Below are positions 1 through 13,306 of a stretch of DNA of 64,000 nucleotides, piece after piece. The notes under the pieces were generated by a model. It saw only the letters and a program-made list of their open reading frames with translations. It ran no database searches and had not been told where the DNA came from. The DNA lies in assembly GCA_964247055.1 (NCBI GenBank), contig OZ176054.1, positions 3,658,001 to 3,722,000 on the forward strand. The letters run 5' to 3'. The stretch comes from Paragordius varius (Eukaryota > Nematomorpha). Numbering within the stretch: the first letter of the stretch is position 1; every line of letters begins with the position of its first letter. The position numbers were made by a program, and so were the translations under genes.

Positions 1-83
1 GTACTCATAACAATAGAATAATTTGTATTCCATTCAAATCATATCAAATAAATACCTTATTTTATTTAATTTGGGTTTTTTAG

Positions 84-3000
84 CTCCTAATCAAAGGGAA
101 ACATTAATGCACAAAATGCAAACTCTATCCATGAATGACAAAAAAGGTGATAAATTTCAAGGTATTAGCACCCATGTCAATGATACCAACAATAACATTT
201 TAAAATCGAGCAATCGTCAACCTTTGAATTATACACTCAATAAAAATAATTCAATGAATTTGCCAAAAAATGCAAATATGAATGTGAATAATAATACGAC
301 AAAATGGGCTACTAAATTACGACCAGAAGAAATAAAGGGATTTAAACCATCCATCATACCTGGCACCAATAAAACTAGTAGTTCTGGAATACAAAAGGAT
401 ATTTTACAACAACAACCCACAGAAAAATTATTGAAAAATGAGGATACCACTTTATTATTTGAACAAACACGAAATGTGCAAGATAGCAATGATATGGTAA
501 TTAATGATAAGTTAATTTGTAGAATAATTTTAAAGTTGTGTTTTTTTTTAAATTAAACATTAAACGCTTTCTGGAAAAAATTATCTATATATTTATATAT
601 ATAAACGTAAAATTTTTCTGTGGACGGTTAAGTTTTTACTTTTTACAACTATCCGATAAAAAAGTGAAGTAGTTTATAAAATTTATTTGTAAAGGATTAC
701 ACCAATAATTCATTGAATGGTGTGATAATGTCCAAGGATATGGCCACAACCTCGTCGTCTATCATAACAAATCCAAGTGATACCAATTTAGTGCCGCAAA
801 ATGTTTCATCGACTTTATCCCCGGATCTTCAAAAACTTCCACCTTTAACGAACAAAAAATTTTGCATTACCCAGGATAAACGACAAAATTGTCATGTGCA
901 AAGGTATACATTTCTTCCTTGATTTAGCGCAATTTTATAATTTTTCTCTAGGGTTAACTTTGAAGTAAGGTTTGTGAACTTAAAATATTTTACCCTATTT
1001 TAGACAGTAAAAATTGAAATAAAAAACAAAAAAATAAATGCTAACTAACCTCTTATAAATAAAAAAATTTTTATGATGCGAATTTTTTATTATAATAATC
1101 TGTGGTTTTGATCCTCAAATAAAGAACAGAATTAATATTTTTTTATTTTTTAAATAACACTTATAATCTAGACTATATGAAAAAAATTAGCATTAAAAAT
1201 ATCGGTTCTTTGTTTAAATAATCATTTATTATTAATGTTTCCTTTTTAACTAATTTCATTGCATATTTGTTCAGAAATGACTTTCTACTAAACAGAAATC
1301 TAAATAATAGTGGTCAACCAATTAGGTTAGATCTTAATAATCGGCCTAATCGATCACATTCAATTTCCGAGTTTCCTAGTGCATACACCACCGTTTCCTC
1401 TACGAATGGGGGCAACACTAGGGGTTTCAACACTTCTTTAACTTGTGATAATATGCTACTTTGTCGCACAAAATCTATTGGAGAGACTCGACATTGGTTT
1501 AATAATAATAATAATAATTACAAGTATTCAAAAGAAACCCCTAAAAATGATAGTTATGGACATAATGAAAACACTATCGAAGATCGTAATGTAAACGGAA
1601 ACGATATGGAAAACTATGAAAAAGGAATGGGACATCGTCGCTTAAATAATCCAGGTTACAGAAATATATTTATATATAATATATATCTTGCTTCATATTG
1701 TTTTAAATGCATGCCACAAGGCATTTTCGGAATAATTTGTTATAAATATAACTATAATGTTGTTTTAAAGTGATATAATCGCTATTCTTTAAATATGTTT
1801 TATTTAAATGGTATTTTTACTTCAACAACAAGCATAGAAAGCCTATGTTTACCGTTTTAAATAGCTCCATGTTGATCTAGGACGCAAATTATAATACATT
1901 TTAATTGTAAGTAATCATATATGTATGTATGTATGTATCCCTTAGATGTTTTTAAATTACCACCCGAACTAATCTCACACCACTTGGCTAATCTCACGAA
2001 AATGGATCTCATCAAAACGACCACCCTTGCCGCTGTCAAAGAGGACCGCGACAAATTCTATGGGATTGAATGGGATGAAGAATTTTTGAGGGATCTTGAA
2101 CGCCTACGCAAACAGGAATCTCAACACATCAAACGGCATACAACATATCATAATCATCATTTACATCATAACACATCACATCATCAAAATAACAACGCTC
2201 AAATTGTTTTGTCTGATGAAACTACTAATAATCTAACACCGGCACTGAATAATAATGAAAAGAAACAAGATGGTTTATTGCTAGAAACTTCATTGGTAAG
2301 GGGTTTACTTTAGTTTTGTTTAATTCCGGGTATTAATCCTTTAAGTGTGATTATAACCGCTTTAAATATTAACGAGTCAAAAATGTTTGAAACTTGTTTT
2401 TATAAAAAAAATTGATCAAATTTTGTAAAAATTAAAAAAAATAGCAAAATAAAAGTATAACGTTAAAGTGTAAAATTTTAAGATTATAATTTATGGGTTA
2501 TTCTATCAAAGGTTTTTAAACTAAGAAAAGAAAAAAATTGGATTTTAGTTATAATATAAATATGCTTTTGTAATAAATTGACATGACCGTTAACCACTGC
2601 ATTTTTAAGCGTTATAACTGATCCGATTTTCGATTAATTAAAAGCCACCCACCTTACTTATTTTTATGGGAGACGTTATTTATACAATGTTTAATACTTT
2701 ATCTATATGGTTTCTAGAGAATCACAAATCTTCAAAATTTAATTTTTAGCTTTTATCATATTCATGAGGTTATATCCATTTATTTTTTTTTGTAAAAGGA
2801 TGACCCTATCCAACAAAAAAAGAAAGAGGATGATCCAATTAATAATAGTGAAGATAAAAAGTTTTGTGAACAAAACTTTAAAACACATCACTTGTATTTG
2901 GCTTACATGAAACCACCAAGGCATTATTACAATAATTCACTACAGTCGTCGCAAGATGCATTGAAAAACGCATCTAATGTAACAGCTCCTCCTAATAAAA

Positions 3001-3245
3001 AGTTGATGGCTAAAATGACAAAAGGGACATCATTGTGTCCTTTCCTAGCATTTAATCAAAAAACTCGCAGCAATAATAATGATGACATACATAAAAATGA
3101 AAATTTATCTAACGAAAATTTGACCAATTACTCTAACACGACGCCGACATTTTGTCACACCCCTATAAATATGAATCAAACTAATAGCAACAATAATATC
3201 AATATGTTGGATATTCAACACACTTTACCACTCGGTACTGATTGA
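84..3245 (+). CDS. Asn-rich protein of unknown family, 3' part
   Basis: I do not recognise the family. Five exons join in phase: about 84-496, 695-903, 1275-1654, 1946-2295 and 2799-3245, with GT..AG borders throughout (for example TTCAG before 1275 and CTTAG before 1946). The 5' end lies left of the window, because the first exon begins after an acceptor in phase 1. The product is polar, with many short Asn, Ser and His runs. It has no signal peptide or membrane segment. The least simple part is residues from about 1946 to 2130, which begin DVFKLPPELISHHL and contain a charged stretch DKFYGIEWDEEFLRDLERL that may form a helix. The C-terminal exon has a second conserved-looking patch, THHLYLAYMKPPRHYY. 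The style (disordered, short linear motifs) fits a regulatory or RNA-associated scaffold, but that is a guess. Introns here are ordinary in size (198-503 nt). Confidence 0.6.
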
Positions 3246-3585
3246 ATGTTTCAAATTCCATAATATGTAATAAATTAATTCATTGTGAAATCTTTACCGA
3301 AAGAATTATAAATGATAGAATCTTTAAACACGTAATATAATATATATGCACTACTCTTAAATATGATGTCTCCAATCAAAATCAATATTCCTAATTTTAT
3401 TTAATACTTTTTTTTATTAATTTTTTATTAATTTACAAATGGAGTATGCATGGTTGTTTTATGTATTTTATATGCGCTAACATCAAAATAATACCTGTAA
3501 TCTCTTTTTTATGTTACATTGAATTGAATATTTTAGGTCTGTCCACACCATCCATTATCATAATAATCATGATTTTATTTTATGA

Positions 3586-3625
<40 letters not shown>

Positions 3626-4989
3626 TTAAAAATATTTTTCACATATTATTCCTATTTTCACTTCTGACTCAAAGTTATAATATAACTTATGTATGCTAAA
3701 TAATAAATTCTTAATCTTATTAGGTGGTGGAGGTACAAGTTCAAATCATAATTATCTTCTCTAATACTTTCTTTCCATTATTTACTTAGACACCTTAAAA
3801 GTCAAAAGAAAGAACTCTGAATTACGCCTATATGTTAAAAATGAAACTTTCAATTTTTGGCACGAATGTGTACATGTATATATTGATGACATTGCTATGC
3901 GTTAATCATTTTGATAACTTCTGTGTATAGAAATTATTAACAGCTTTGAAACATCGTTTATAGAGTTATTCAATTACAAAAACGTCAGTCTGGTTTATAA
4001 CAAAAATTTTTATTATAGGTTCATTGCACAGCATATGTAAATAATCATGCATAGGTGTCATAATATCTGATATAGTTGGTTAGAGATTTTTTGACTCTCC
4101 TACATTTACCTAGGCCCATCAAAGCAAATATATGGATCTTAATTGAGACACTAACGGAGGGAAATTAATCCCTTAAATAACTTAAATATTTTTCCTTCGA
4201 AACTATTTGTTTTTTTATATATTTTTAACTTTTTAATTTTATACATTGGCATCGATATTAATTCTTAGCTAATCAATGCTAATAGCCATATTTGGATACT
4301 AAAAAGCAAACAAAATTTTAAGAGTGCGTAGGAATTATATTTGTAGAATAAAGCGTAAATAATGTTGATACATTTATATATATCGGTTTAATGTTTGTTA
4401 CAAAATACATTTAATGTGGCTTAGTATTGCCGAAAGTTAATGATTATATGTTTAAAAAACCTTTGAATATTAATTGGTAATATATGTAGATGACTAACTA
4501 TCTATTATTCCTGGAATATCATTATACTTAAAATTTTAAAATGCATATTTGAGTCGAGCCTGCCCGAAAAAAAGTGAAAACGGAAGCAGGATAATTTGCA
4601 GACTTTTGAAATCTTGTTGGTTTTTTGACATTTAAAAAATGAAAACTAGTGTCGTTTTTATTTGGAACCCGAACTTGTTTTCTCAAAATCAAACCAGATT
4701 AATCCATAAATTTTAATTGGTTTTGGAACCGGTTCTTTCAGGCTCATGGCTAGGATCAAGATGTGGGTTATTTAAGCTAAATGCTCGAGTTATAATGGCT
4801 CATGTAGTCCTGATATTAAACCAAAATTATGATTATTTATACCCATTTTATATAGTAGTTATAATCTATAAATATTTATGTACATAGATATTTTTCGTTT
4901 CCCTATTCCTGGCCAACTTTAACCATAAACTCTCTTTTGATTTTATATACTATTGAATCATACCGTTTTTTTATGTTTATAATAACAAA

Positions 4990-5160
4990 TGAAGAAGAAT
5001 GCAGGACTGAATAATGGGTAAGGCGCGGATTCTTATACTGTGTATGAGAGTTTGAACCCTGAAACTACTCATTTTTTTTCATCATCACTGTCAGCGCCCG
5101 CCCTGGTCAGGCGATTGTTTAAGCTTTCACAGATCCTTACCCTTTAATATAAAATGAAAA
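4990..5160 (+). repeat. Possible tRNA-derived SINE fragment
   Basis: An island richer in GC than its surroundings. It contains an A-box-like TGGGTAAGGCGC near 5018 and, about 30 nt later, a B-box-like GAGTTTGAACCC near 5049. This is the usual order of an RNA polymerase III internal promoter. The flanks do not fold into a tRNA cloverleaf by eye, so a SINE head is more likely than a tRNA gene. No second copy was noticed. Confidence 0.3.
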
Positions 5161-5174
5161 AAGAGACTCTAAAC

Positions 5175-5225
5175 CAGGGATGTCCAGCACAAATGGCTCT
5201 GCGGGCCGCTTTGATATAATATATA
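5175..5225. mobile_element. hAT-type miniature element, left end only
   Basis: Begins CAGGGATGTCCAGCAC and continues into CTGCGGGCCGC. This is the same terminus as the complete miniature elements at 20305, 36077 and 42348 and the fragment at 48071. I could not find a matching right end within about 400 bp, so this copy looks truncated. Confidence 0.5.
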
Positions 5226-7161
5226 TTTATATGGACAATTAATGTATTAAATGCCAAACATAAGACAACCATCCCTACAATTATATGTATGAACCACTTA
5301 CATTTTCTGTATTAAATATTTTAGTTTAAAAAAAGCTTATTAATATTAAAATAACTTACAAACTATCTATAATTAAAGAATATGTGGGTTAATTGATCAT
5401 TTAATTTAAATTGGTAACATCTAAATTAAACAATTTAATTTAACCTTCATTGCAGACAAAGAGTCTTTATTCCATTATATTTAATTTTAAAACTGTTGTA
5501 TTATTATTTTCTAAATAAAATATCTTATTTGACATTTATAACAGTAATAAATGACTTTTTATTTCAAAACATTTGAAATATGCACTTTTTTAAGTTTTTC
5601 ACATATAATTAAATCGATAAATAATTTTGGAGGCAATCACCTACTTTCCAATTCAAATAAGGATTTTTATGTGTCTGGGTTGGCAAATAGTTCCTATATC
5701 ACGGAAATGTAGCCAGGATTTCTAAGGAGATCTGTTTTACATGACATTAATGGTGCAATTTTTTAAATGAATTACGTGATAATCATAAAATCAAAACTAT
5801 ATTTTACGATACAACTTTTTACAATTGTCGTTTAAAATACTGATTTGGAAAAATAATTCTAATGTTTTTCTAACCTCTAAACAGGCACAAATATTATGAC
5901 CTAATTAAAATTTTATGCTAACTCATATAACATTTTTAGTAGAATTAAGAAAACAGAATTTAGGTATTGTGATGCATTATCAATATAAAATCAAATAAAT
6001 ATTAAACAAACGCATATTGATAAAAATTAACATACTTAAGTATATCACTCACTATAATGCTAGTTAAATTTAAAATCGATCTTTAAACTTTATGTTGTTT
6101 TGTTAGAATAATTTTATAAACAGCAAAATAAGTATGGAGCGCAATCATTATATACGCATTTTTAGGTCTTATTTCACAGAACAACCACGTTCATTACCTT
6201 TGAATTTAAAATGAAAGAACTAAAATCAGTTATCGCTAAATATATATATGAGGTATATATTAGTTTGATTTCGTTATTTGTTTGTTTAATTTTTTTGCAT
6301 TCAATGAGAAGTGCATAGAAAGGTAACAGAGAAGTAAAGATTGTCAAAACGATTCAGACATTATTTTCAAAAAAAAATAAACCATGTATCCTTATCATCA
6401 AGCATGTATTTATATATTAATTTGAGTAAAAAACACTGGTAAATCTTCTTATGCATGCCATTTTTTATATGTTAGTTTCATAATTTTTATTTGCAATGAT
6501 ATGACAAATTTACATAAAATGATTGCAATTATGATTATATTTTGTTACAACAAGCCAGAATCAGAATAATTCTTTTTTTATATTTTTCTTGCAAGTTGCG
6601 AAATCCGAAAAAAAAATTAATTATAACCAAATATAATTGTGATTATTTTAACTTTGAGAATTTTTGCGGAATGACTTTGAAAACTCTATTATTTGATCCA
6701 AACACTATATGCCTAATTTTAATCATTCTTTTCTCCCAATATCCATTTAAATCGGGTCAAAACCCAGGTTCATTATCTTTACAATTTAAAATCCTTATTT
6801 ATTATTGGGAATTTTTACATATTCAGTTCATGGAATCATAATTAGCAGTTATGGACCATTTTAATTTTTAAACAAATTTTTAATAGTTTGGATAATTATG
6901 AAAAAGCTTTGGAAGTTGTCACTTTGATATCTGTTTTGTGATGACTCTTTTAATCATTTAATTTGTTAATTTTGGCCGAAAACCTAAATATTAGTATACT
7001 CCACAGTAATATTAAGGCGAAGTAGTAACGCTTTGTTTAAACAACAGTTAACATAAAATTCTGCCACTGTATTATGTTATCATCAGAGACCAATATCTTT
7101 TAACGATGACTATTATTGCGAAAATTATCTTTTCTTTCTCATCTCATATTACTAATTTTAG

Positions 7162-10100
7162 TTTCCATAAATTCGGTTGATGGTGGTTCCGGTAAAGTTT
7201 GTCCGTCCGGTTACTATTGTCCCGATCCAGCCGCCCTAGAATTTCAAATTCCATGTCCCCCGGGTTATTTTTGTCCTGAAGGCAACAGACTGCCAAAATG
7301 GTGTCTGCCAGGCTATTATTGTCCAACCGGTTCTTCCAGTCCTCGGGGATGTGAACAGGGCTTTTATTGTCCCGAAGGCGCGTCTAAGCCATACCCTTGC
7401 CCTTCAGGTAATGGGATTTAACTTAAAAATCTTTTTTAAATTAAAAAAAGTTTATTTTACTTTATTCTAAATTCTGATTTCGGTTTTATCCGCCTAATAA
7501 CCAATTAACAATATCGGCAATGTTATTGTTACTAGGATAAATACAATTGTGTTTTATAATTTATTTACAGAGTATTCATAACAAGATTTATATGAAAACT
7601 ATACCTTTACATATCTTTTTCTCTATTTATACCATTGTCATCACAATTAAAAATCTTTAAATGGACCACTTTTTTGTGTGTCCAGAATGATGTCAAATTA
7701 TTTCAAATGCTCATTAAATTAATTAACCTTTTAATTATTAGGCCATTTTTCCAACAAAACAAATCTCGAAGATTTTTCAGATTGCACGCCTTGCCCTGCC
7801 GGAACCTATTGTCCAAGACCGGCACAAACCCGAGTCGAAAGGATTTGTCCACCAGGTAATACAAAATACCAAATCTATGCATAATTTTTTACATGTTTTT
7901 TGATAAAAAAAATGTTTTTTTTGAAAAAAAAATAATTATTTTATTCAAAATTTGTATATCGGCTTCATATTTTGCCAAGCTCTCAGTTAATATATAAATG
8001 TCGTATTGATTGTCTTTTGCGGGAAACTATTTGTCCCATTTTCCAACGTCTTTTAAATTATTGAAGTGCTGCTCTGCGAGGGTGTGTCATTGATGCGAGG
8101 TTGTATTTATCAGATGAGAATATTTTTGACCTTGTCTCTGCATTTCGGTCGTTTTCTAGGAAAGTAGGTTTAAATTGATCTGTTAGCGGTAATGTTGTGT
8201 AATAACGATTTCATCGGGTTTTAAAAGTTCAGAATACAAAATATCGCTCTGGCCCCACCCAGAGCACGGTCTTCTTGATGAAGCGATTTTGCATTGTTTT
8301 TGACGGACTGGCCTGGCAAGGTGAAAGCCATGATTCCGCTTTGGATTAACAAAATAAAGCCATTTCTCATCACCCGTCTCGAATCGGTGCAAAAAGCATT
8401 TTTTTTGTGACGTTGAAGCAGGATTTCACAGGTCATTTAGTTATTTTTAAATATTCATTCAAATTATGTTAAACTCATTTACCGAATTTATGGGTCTTAT
8501 TCATTGCTCTTAGGCATCTATTCTTGTTTTTTGTGATACATGTAATGTTTGTTGTTAAGTTTGAGTTGGTTGATCATATTACTCTTGTACTTTAGTCTTT
8601 CGCATAAAATCACAACTTTTAATATTTGAAAACTATGGTTTACATCTGTTAATTGATAGAACAAGTTCACCATATGTTTGTTCTAGCAAACGATAATTTC
8701 AACAGCCATTCTCTTCTATGGAAATGCGTACCGCAAAGGTTTTTTTTAGTTATAAAAGTGGATGTGAGAACTGAATGACAACATTAAGACGCTTGTTTTT
8801 GGCGAACTTAACTTGTGTTTTTCGTTTAATGTAAGTTATATCAAATGGGGTCGCTGATAAATTAATCGATCGTCTGGGCTTTTTTCGTTGACGTCTTCTC
8901 TTGTTAAACCGGTAATATATGGCTACACCTAGTATATGAAAAAGTACTTTATTGGTTTATTAACAGTATTTAAAAAGAGCGATAATCGTTTTATTTAAAT
9001 AATTGGACAAACTAGCTAAATTTTAAGTGATGTATTGGTAAAGGGGTATTAGCACATAAAGAGAGATTTAGTTCGTCTGTAAGCAAAATGATTTTTGTAT
9101 TAGTTATAAAATTATTTCACTCACGTGTTGTTTAAACCAGAATCCAAAAATTTCATAAATAAACGGGTTAAAATCTAGAAATAAAAAAGAAGGAAAACAT
9201 AATATGGATAAAGGATACATCACATATTTTGTGCAACATCAAACACTTAATAAAAGGCAATTAACTTCAATTGTGTTTATAACCCTAAATTTTTATTTCT
9301 ATCCAGGTTATTATTGCCCAACTGGGTCTTGGTTTCCTACCCAATGTCCGCCCGGAAGTTATTGCCGAGGCTTTCGAAAATCTTCGCCCACTGATGAATG
9401 TCCTTTAGGGCATTTGTGCCCTCCGGCATCATCTTATCCTGAACAATGCCCTCACGGTATTTAAAATTGAAATTATTTTTATGATATATAAAATGTTAAT
9501 AGTTTTTTGCATAGTATTAACACTTGGATACAACACACTCATTTTAGTCCTTCGATTCAAATTGGGGTAGTTGGATACCCCAGGCCTGTTTAAAATCAAA
9601 TACTTTAAAAATTATGGAAGCAATCAAAACCATGGCAAAATTTTGCACTTATATAACATTAATAAACCAAAATATATAAAAAATTTTATTCAAAAATACT
9701 TGATATTACTTATTTTGAGCTAAAACTGAAAGGTAAAAATTTAGTCAACGTGACATGTGTCAAATTGTAAAATTAAAAAATAATACAAAATAAACCGCCT
9801 TTTCTATTCTAACAATGTTAGATGTAATTTATATAAAAAATAAGCTTTAGTTTTACCCTTAAAATTAAATGAAGACGATATTTTGCAAAATTTTTGTAAA
9901 ATAAAAATGGCGTCGAAGTAGTTTGACATGGAACTTTTTTTTCAAAACAAAATTTTATCAAGATATTTTGGCATATTTATATACTTTTTATCAGGATAGG
10001 GGCATAAATTTAAATTGGGACCGTTTTCTTCAGTAGTTTTTTTAAAAATTTTAATTTAAATTTAGTCTGGGGTATTTAGATACCCCAATTTGAATCGAAG

Positions 10101-11477
10101 TGTTAAGAATGTTAAAATCAAGTATAAATTAAAAAATTGATAAGTATCTTTAAGTTCTTACAATATCACAAACTCGCTTATAAATGCCATAATTTACGTA
10201 CCAATTAATAAATATATCTTGTATACATTCGTTATTTTGAAGAAATAATAAATCAATTTGAATGTTTATTTAAATTTTTGATACTGCATATTTTTTAAAA
10301 AAAATTATATCATTATAAACAAACGAATATAAAATAAAAGGCTAACAAATAAATTATGATTTTTAACGGCATCAATTTTATATTCATATTAAAGTGTTAT
10401 ACTGTTCGTTCGGTTATATAGTTTATATATTCCATAAGGCCAAAGTTTCATTTTAAAGCTAAAATTTCAGATTCGCCTTTGAGTGTTTATTTTTTAATAT
10501 TGTTAGTGGGTTTAAAAAAATATATTTTTTGAGTTCACACCAAACTGATACAATGGCATATAAATATATTTTAAAGTAATATGCAATATTTTCGTTTTTT
10601 AATTTTCGAAAATATGAAATGTGGATATAATTTTCTTAAATAACTCCACAAAACTAAAAACAGCATATTTTGAAGACATTATAAATTATTATTATAATAT
10701 TTTATGATGACCGACTTTGTGCATTTTGTTATCGTCTATTTTTAGTTATATCATAACAGTACAATTAAAGTATTGGTCACCTTATTGAATGCAATAGGTT
10801 TGACGCAAATTAAATATATCGTCGTGTAATGAAAATAAGCGACCGAAGATTTATATAAAATCTAAAATAATCATTTTTAAATAAAAATGGTGTAATGAAT
10901 CCAAATTTATAATTGTGCAAAATCAAAAATACTTTTAAACGATTTAAAGGGATATCGTATATACATCTCCCCTAAGATGCACTATAGATAAAGTGCCTAT
11001 TATCTGCATCAAGACCCTCAATTTTAATATAGGATATGTATAAAAAATTATTCTAACTTGTTAAAAAAATAAATTTTTTTGGCTAAATAATGTTCAAAAT
11101 ATTAGTTTGTGGAATATATGTATTTTAATTGCATCTTAGATAATAAAAACTTATACAACATTAAATTCAGAGTAATCTTAAGCTAATTCGTTTATATGTG
11201 TTTTGATTTAACTATATGCCTTTAATTATCCTGTTAACGGACAATCAAATCCGATCAATTAAAATTAAGTCAATTGAAAATCTCCAAAGAAATTTGTAAA
11301 ATGTCGCCTTATATATTTTTTAAAGGTACATATTCCGATGAAAAGGGCCGTTGGAAATGCAAACCATGTCCAGAAGGATTTTATTGTAATACTGGGAGTA
11401 TCAACCCTTCTAAATGCCCGCCTCAGTATATATGTGCCAGAGGTTCAGCTTTTCCAATACCTAATATCGAAGAGTAA
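7162..11477 (+). CDS. Secreted cysteine-rich GYYCPTG-repeat protein
   Basis: Four exons join in phase: 7162-7407, 7742-7855, 9307-9456 and 11326-11477 (stop). All introns are phase 1, which lets whole repeat units be added or lost without breaking the frame. The product is about 220 residues made of repeats of the form CPxGYYCPxG (for example PSGYYCPDP, PPGYFCPEG, LPGYYCPTG, PPGSYCRGF). Disulfide-rich repeats of this kind occur in secreted or ectodomain proteins. The first listed exon starts after the acceptor CTAATTTTAG, so the start codon and probable signal peptide lie on an upstream exon not located. An ATG at 7106 is in another frame. Introns contain a mariner relic (8000-8450) and a TTAA-flanked element (9521-10102). 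I know no named orthologue; function may be matrix or adhesion, but this is a guess. Confidence 0.75.
8000..8450 (-). mobile_element. mariner transposase relic
   Basis: The minus strand reads HRFETGDEKWLYFVNPKR, matching the mariner catalytic-core block usually written as H-TGDEKW-Y---NPKR. It then runs to ILYSELLKPDE, matching YYELLKP. Further along (about 8050-8130) the other mariner block around AEQHF--L is recognisable in another frame. The middle of the transposase, including the HDNARPH block, is missing, and frames change, so this is a dead copy. It lies in intron 2 of the Cys-rich gene, antisense to it. Confidence 0.8.
9521..10102. mobile_element. TTAA-flanked miniature DNA transposon (copy 1)
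   Basis: A 582-bp element directly flanked by TTAA at 9517-9520 and 10103-10106. The right end, read inward, is CACTTCGATTCAAATTGGGG. The left end starts CACTTGGATACAAC and reaches the same CGATTCAAATTGGGG after about 27 extra bases. A second copy at 63397-63873 has the same asymmetry. TTAA duplication fits the piggyBac or Kolobok superfamilies. No coding capacity is visible. Confidence 0.85.
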
Positions 11478-12419
11478 AATATGTTAATAATACTGTCACA
11501 TCTCAATATACATTCATATTCGGTGTATATAAAATTTTTTTATTACAATTAATATTACCTTGTTGTTTGAAACGATTATATATAAATTTAGCATTTTGTA
11601 CAAAATCATTTTTAAATGTATATTGATTGCTATTTATGAATGAATGCGAATATTTGAGTATATGTAGTAGTAGTACAAAAAACTGAATTGTGTAAGATTT
11701 TTGATATAAAAAATTATGGAGTTAAATGATTATTTTCCAATTATAGAAAATCCCCAAAATAATAGAGAAAAATTATAAAAATAAATCTATTTTTTTAAAA
11801 CATAGTTTTTTAAATTTTGCAACATGTATATATACACAATCTATAAGTATATAAGTATCATTTTACACTTTTTATTTGATTTGTTTGTAATTTGGATATT
11901 GAAAGATTAAATGATTGTTTGTGTTTCTGAGTAATTAATAATAGCCCTGAGGATCAAAAGACCGTTATAATGTGACATGTTCCAATATGATTCTCAAACT
12001 TCTGAGCATTTGGTTATTTGTAGCGTAACATAAAAATGTTATTAAGATTTTTCATGCATTAAAACGGATCCATTGCCTTGTTTTATTAGTGGATCAATAG
12101 TTAATTTTGATAATTTTTCATCTATTTTGTCAGTGGTCGGCGTGGTATTTTCCTGGTTTTCGTGATTCTACAAATATTACAGAAAAGTAAAAGAAAAGGA
12201 TTTTTACGAATTCAATAGTTATATAAACAATTTAGATAGAATGTAAATTTAATGAATGATTTTGTCAAAATGTTTACGTATTTTCCCCATAAAAACTATT
12301 TTTCAAATCATATACATTGCATTCTTAGTAAATTTAAATATGTATACCAGATGTAGTTATAAGTCATTACCGGTTAAACTAATAGAAAACGTCAGGAAAA
12401 GTACGCAGACGATTAATTT

Positions 12420-13080
12420 GTAAACGTCAAATCAAAAATTGCAAAGTAACTTTGGAAACCCTGATTCCTCGTCACGAAAGAAAATCATTTTTGCGTCCAA
12501 TTATGAGGTGTGATGAGAAGTCGCTTTAATTTGTATATCTAAAGTGAAAAAATCTTGGCTTTTACCTTGACAAGCCGGTTCATTAACACCTCAGCCAAAT
12601 CGCTTTTGCAGACCAGAATGGTATTATGGATAAAATTTTTAAAGCCTGGGGGAACCGTTAATAGACAACGCTATCGTTAACAAATATTTTTAAACCATGC
12701 GTCAATCGTAAAACGATCGGAATGGGGCAGCTAACAGGGCATAATGATTTCGCTACTTGACAATGCTTCGTTTCACACAGTAAAACCAGAGAAATACACC
12801 TTAAAATTGCTTAGAATTTTTTCATCCGTTGTTCTCTCCTGACCTTGCGCCATATGAATATTACCTCTTTGAATCGATGAAACACACGGTCGCAGAGCAG
12901 CACTCAACAAATTTAAAGAGTGGGACGATGGCTTTATTAAAGGGTTTGCCACAAAAGAAAATCATTGTTTGTCATGTATTAATAGATTATCTGAGAGATG
13001 ATTAAAAGTGGAGAAGCCGACGAACCATGTTTTGAACCAAATAAAAATTGATATTACTCTAAAATTAGGTGTGTTTTTTA
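12420..13080 (+). mobile_element. mariner transposase relic
   Basis: The plus strand preserves, in several frames, mariner blocks in the right order: RHERKSFLRPIMRCDEKS (the R-TGDEKW region), LLDNASFHTVKPEKY (the LQHDNARPH region), PDLAPYEYYLFESMKH (the PDLAPSDYHLF region) and AEQHSTN. Stops and frame changes are scattered, so the copy is inactive. It lies just downstream of the last visible lin-28 exon, antisense to it. Confidence 0.8.
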
Positions 13081-13306
13081 ACCAAAAAACCGGTACAGAC
13101 TCATAACTAGGGGTACCTAAAACACATTGCGTAGTGGTTTATATATTTTTTTGAACCATAAATCCTATCCTAAAGACTAAATAAAATATGTGAATTTAAG
13201 AGGGTTTTCAATTTTAAATATGAAAATTTCTACAACAACCCTAAATTTTAACATTGATATATTTGGATATTAGAATTTGCAATTGTAAATTAAAATTTAT
13301 ACATAC

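Larger units (their letters stand above)
3246..7100. other. Intergenic region with transposon debris
   Basis: No convincing exon is visible. The stretch holds a TA microsatellite near 3588-3621, a possible tRNA-like SINE head near 4990-5160 and the left end of a hAT-type miniature element at 5175. The open frame at 6542-6841 has no family resemblance, lacks splice-supported neighbours and is probably chance. The unseen signal-peptide exon of the next gene should lie in the right part of this region. Confidence 0.5.

Noticed and set aside
3446-3667. Open frames crossing TA microsatellites (also 22369-22665 and 54945-55151)
   Set aside because: IYIYIY runs come from TA repeats; no protein features outside the repeat.
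4990-5160. A functional tRNA gene
   Set aside because: A- and B-box-like motifs are present but no cloverleaf can be drawn; at most a SINE head.
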